Of a DNA stretch of 13,861 bases, positions 13,712-13,861 are shown piece by piece. The DNA is from Candidatus Heimdallarchaeota archaeon. GTDB taxonomy: Archaea > Asgardarchaeota > Heimdallarchaeia > Heimdallarchaeales > Kariarchaeaceae. The DNA is taken from the NCBI GenBank assembly GCA_021399405.1, contig JAAFKL010000101.1, forward strand, positions 1 through 13,861, in the 5' to 3' direction. Made by a program: the position numbers and the translations under genes. Each line of letters starts with the position of its first letter. The first letter of the stretch is position 1. The notes beneath the pieces are model-generated. The model worked only from the letters and a program-made list of their open reading frames with translations. It had not been told where the DNA came from and did not search any database.

Positions 13712-13861
13712 TTATACACTTTCTTGTTTGAATATATTTTCAATATAACGTAGTACCTCTTTTAATTGGATTTCATCTGAAGCTTGAGGATCTGGTGCAT
13801 GTTTGTGGTGAGGAAATGTCACTATTTTTGGATGATGAGGGGCATTGTCCCATCTCAAAAT
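13712..13861 (-). CDS. TumE-like (DUF6516) toxin, C-terminal part, cut by the window edge
   Basis: The last 150 bases, read on the minus strand, are open for 49 codons and end in TAA at 13714-13712. The peptide contains RWDNAPHHPKIVTFPHHKH followed by an acidic linker and a helix (IQLKEVLRYIENIF). That is the C-terminal signature of the TumE toxin family: a dNAPHHP turn, then tFPHHKH, then a terminal helix. TumE is the toxin of the TumE/TumA type II toxin-antitoxin system; partner TumA genes are usually adjacent. The N-terminal part of this protein and any antitoxin gene would lie beyond the right edge of the window. The family call rests on this short histidine-rich motif and is therefore good but not certain. 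Confidence 0.72.
   Translation of the reverse strand: MLRWDNAPHHPKIVTFPHHKHAPDPQASDEIQLKEVLRYIENIFKQESV

Overview
The window looks like accessory metabolism from an AT-rich archaeal genome, most likely an Asgard archaeon and perhaps of the Heimdallarchaeia type. Three things suggest this. Several genes have TATA-like boxes centred about 26-28 nt upstream of the start codon, with little or no leader, while genes inside operons use Shine-Dalgarno sequences. There is a stand-alone roadblock/longin-type protein, a family abundant in Asgard genomes. A surface protein ends in an archaeal PGF-type C-terminal anchor. The taxonomic call is inference; no rRNA or universal marker is present. No tRNA, rRNA, CRISPR array or insertion sequence was seen.

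Region 1 (10-4173, plus strand) is a respiratory membrane module. It holds a Tat-exported ferredoxin-like subunit with four cysteine quartets, then a 10-helix NrfD/PsrC protein resembling ActC of alternative complex III, then a HEAT-repeat protein. After an AT-rich gap comes a secreted, C-terminally anchored protein with an ethylbenzene-dehydrogenase-type (DOMON-like) heme-binding domain. A catalytic molybdopterin subunit, if present, would lie upstream of the window. Together these could pass electrons between membrane quinol and the cell surface.

Region 2 (4234-9979, minus strand) is the centre of interest. In transcription order it holds an MttB-family methyltransferase, an MttC-type corrinoid protein, a MetH-type homocysteine methyltransferase domain, a MetH-type activation domain, a second MttB paralogue, and (behind a likely terminator) the roadblock protein. 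Three of the four modules of cobalamin-dependent methionine synthase are therefore present as separate genes. The fourth, the folate-binding module, is absent from the locus, and two non-pyrrolysine MttB proteins sit in its place. The simplest reading is a corrinoid route that moves methyl groups from a quaternary amine or betaine to homocysteine, giving methionine without methyl-folate.

Region 3 (9980-13861) is a set of small units. A GIY-YIG protein has a palindrome just upstream of its TATA box. A secreted membrane-anchored protein of unknown family is co-transcribed with a membrane-embedded winged-helix regulator. A class I SAM methyltransferase and an NTF2-like protein are divergently transcribed from a region containing two inverted repeats. 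The last 150 bases hold the C-terminal part of a TumE-like toxin on the minus strand, cut by the window edge.
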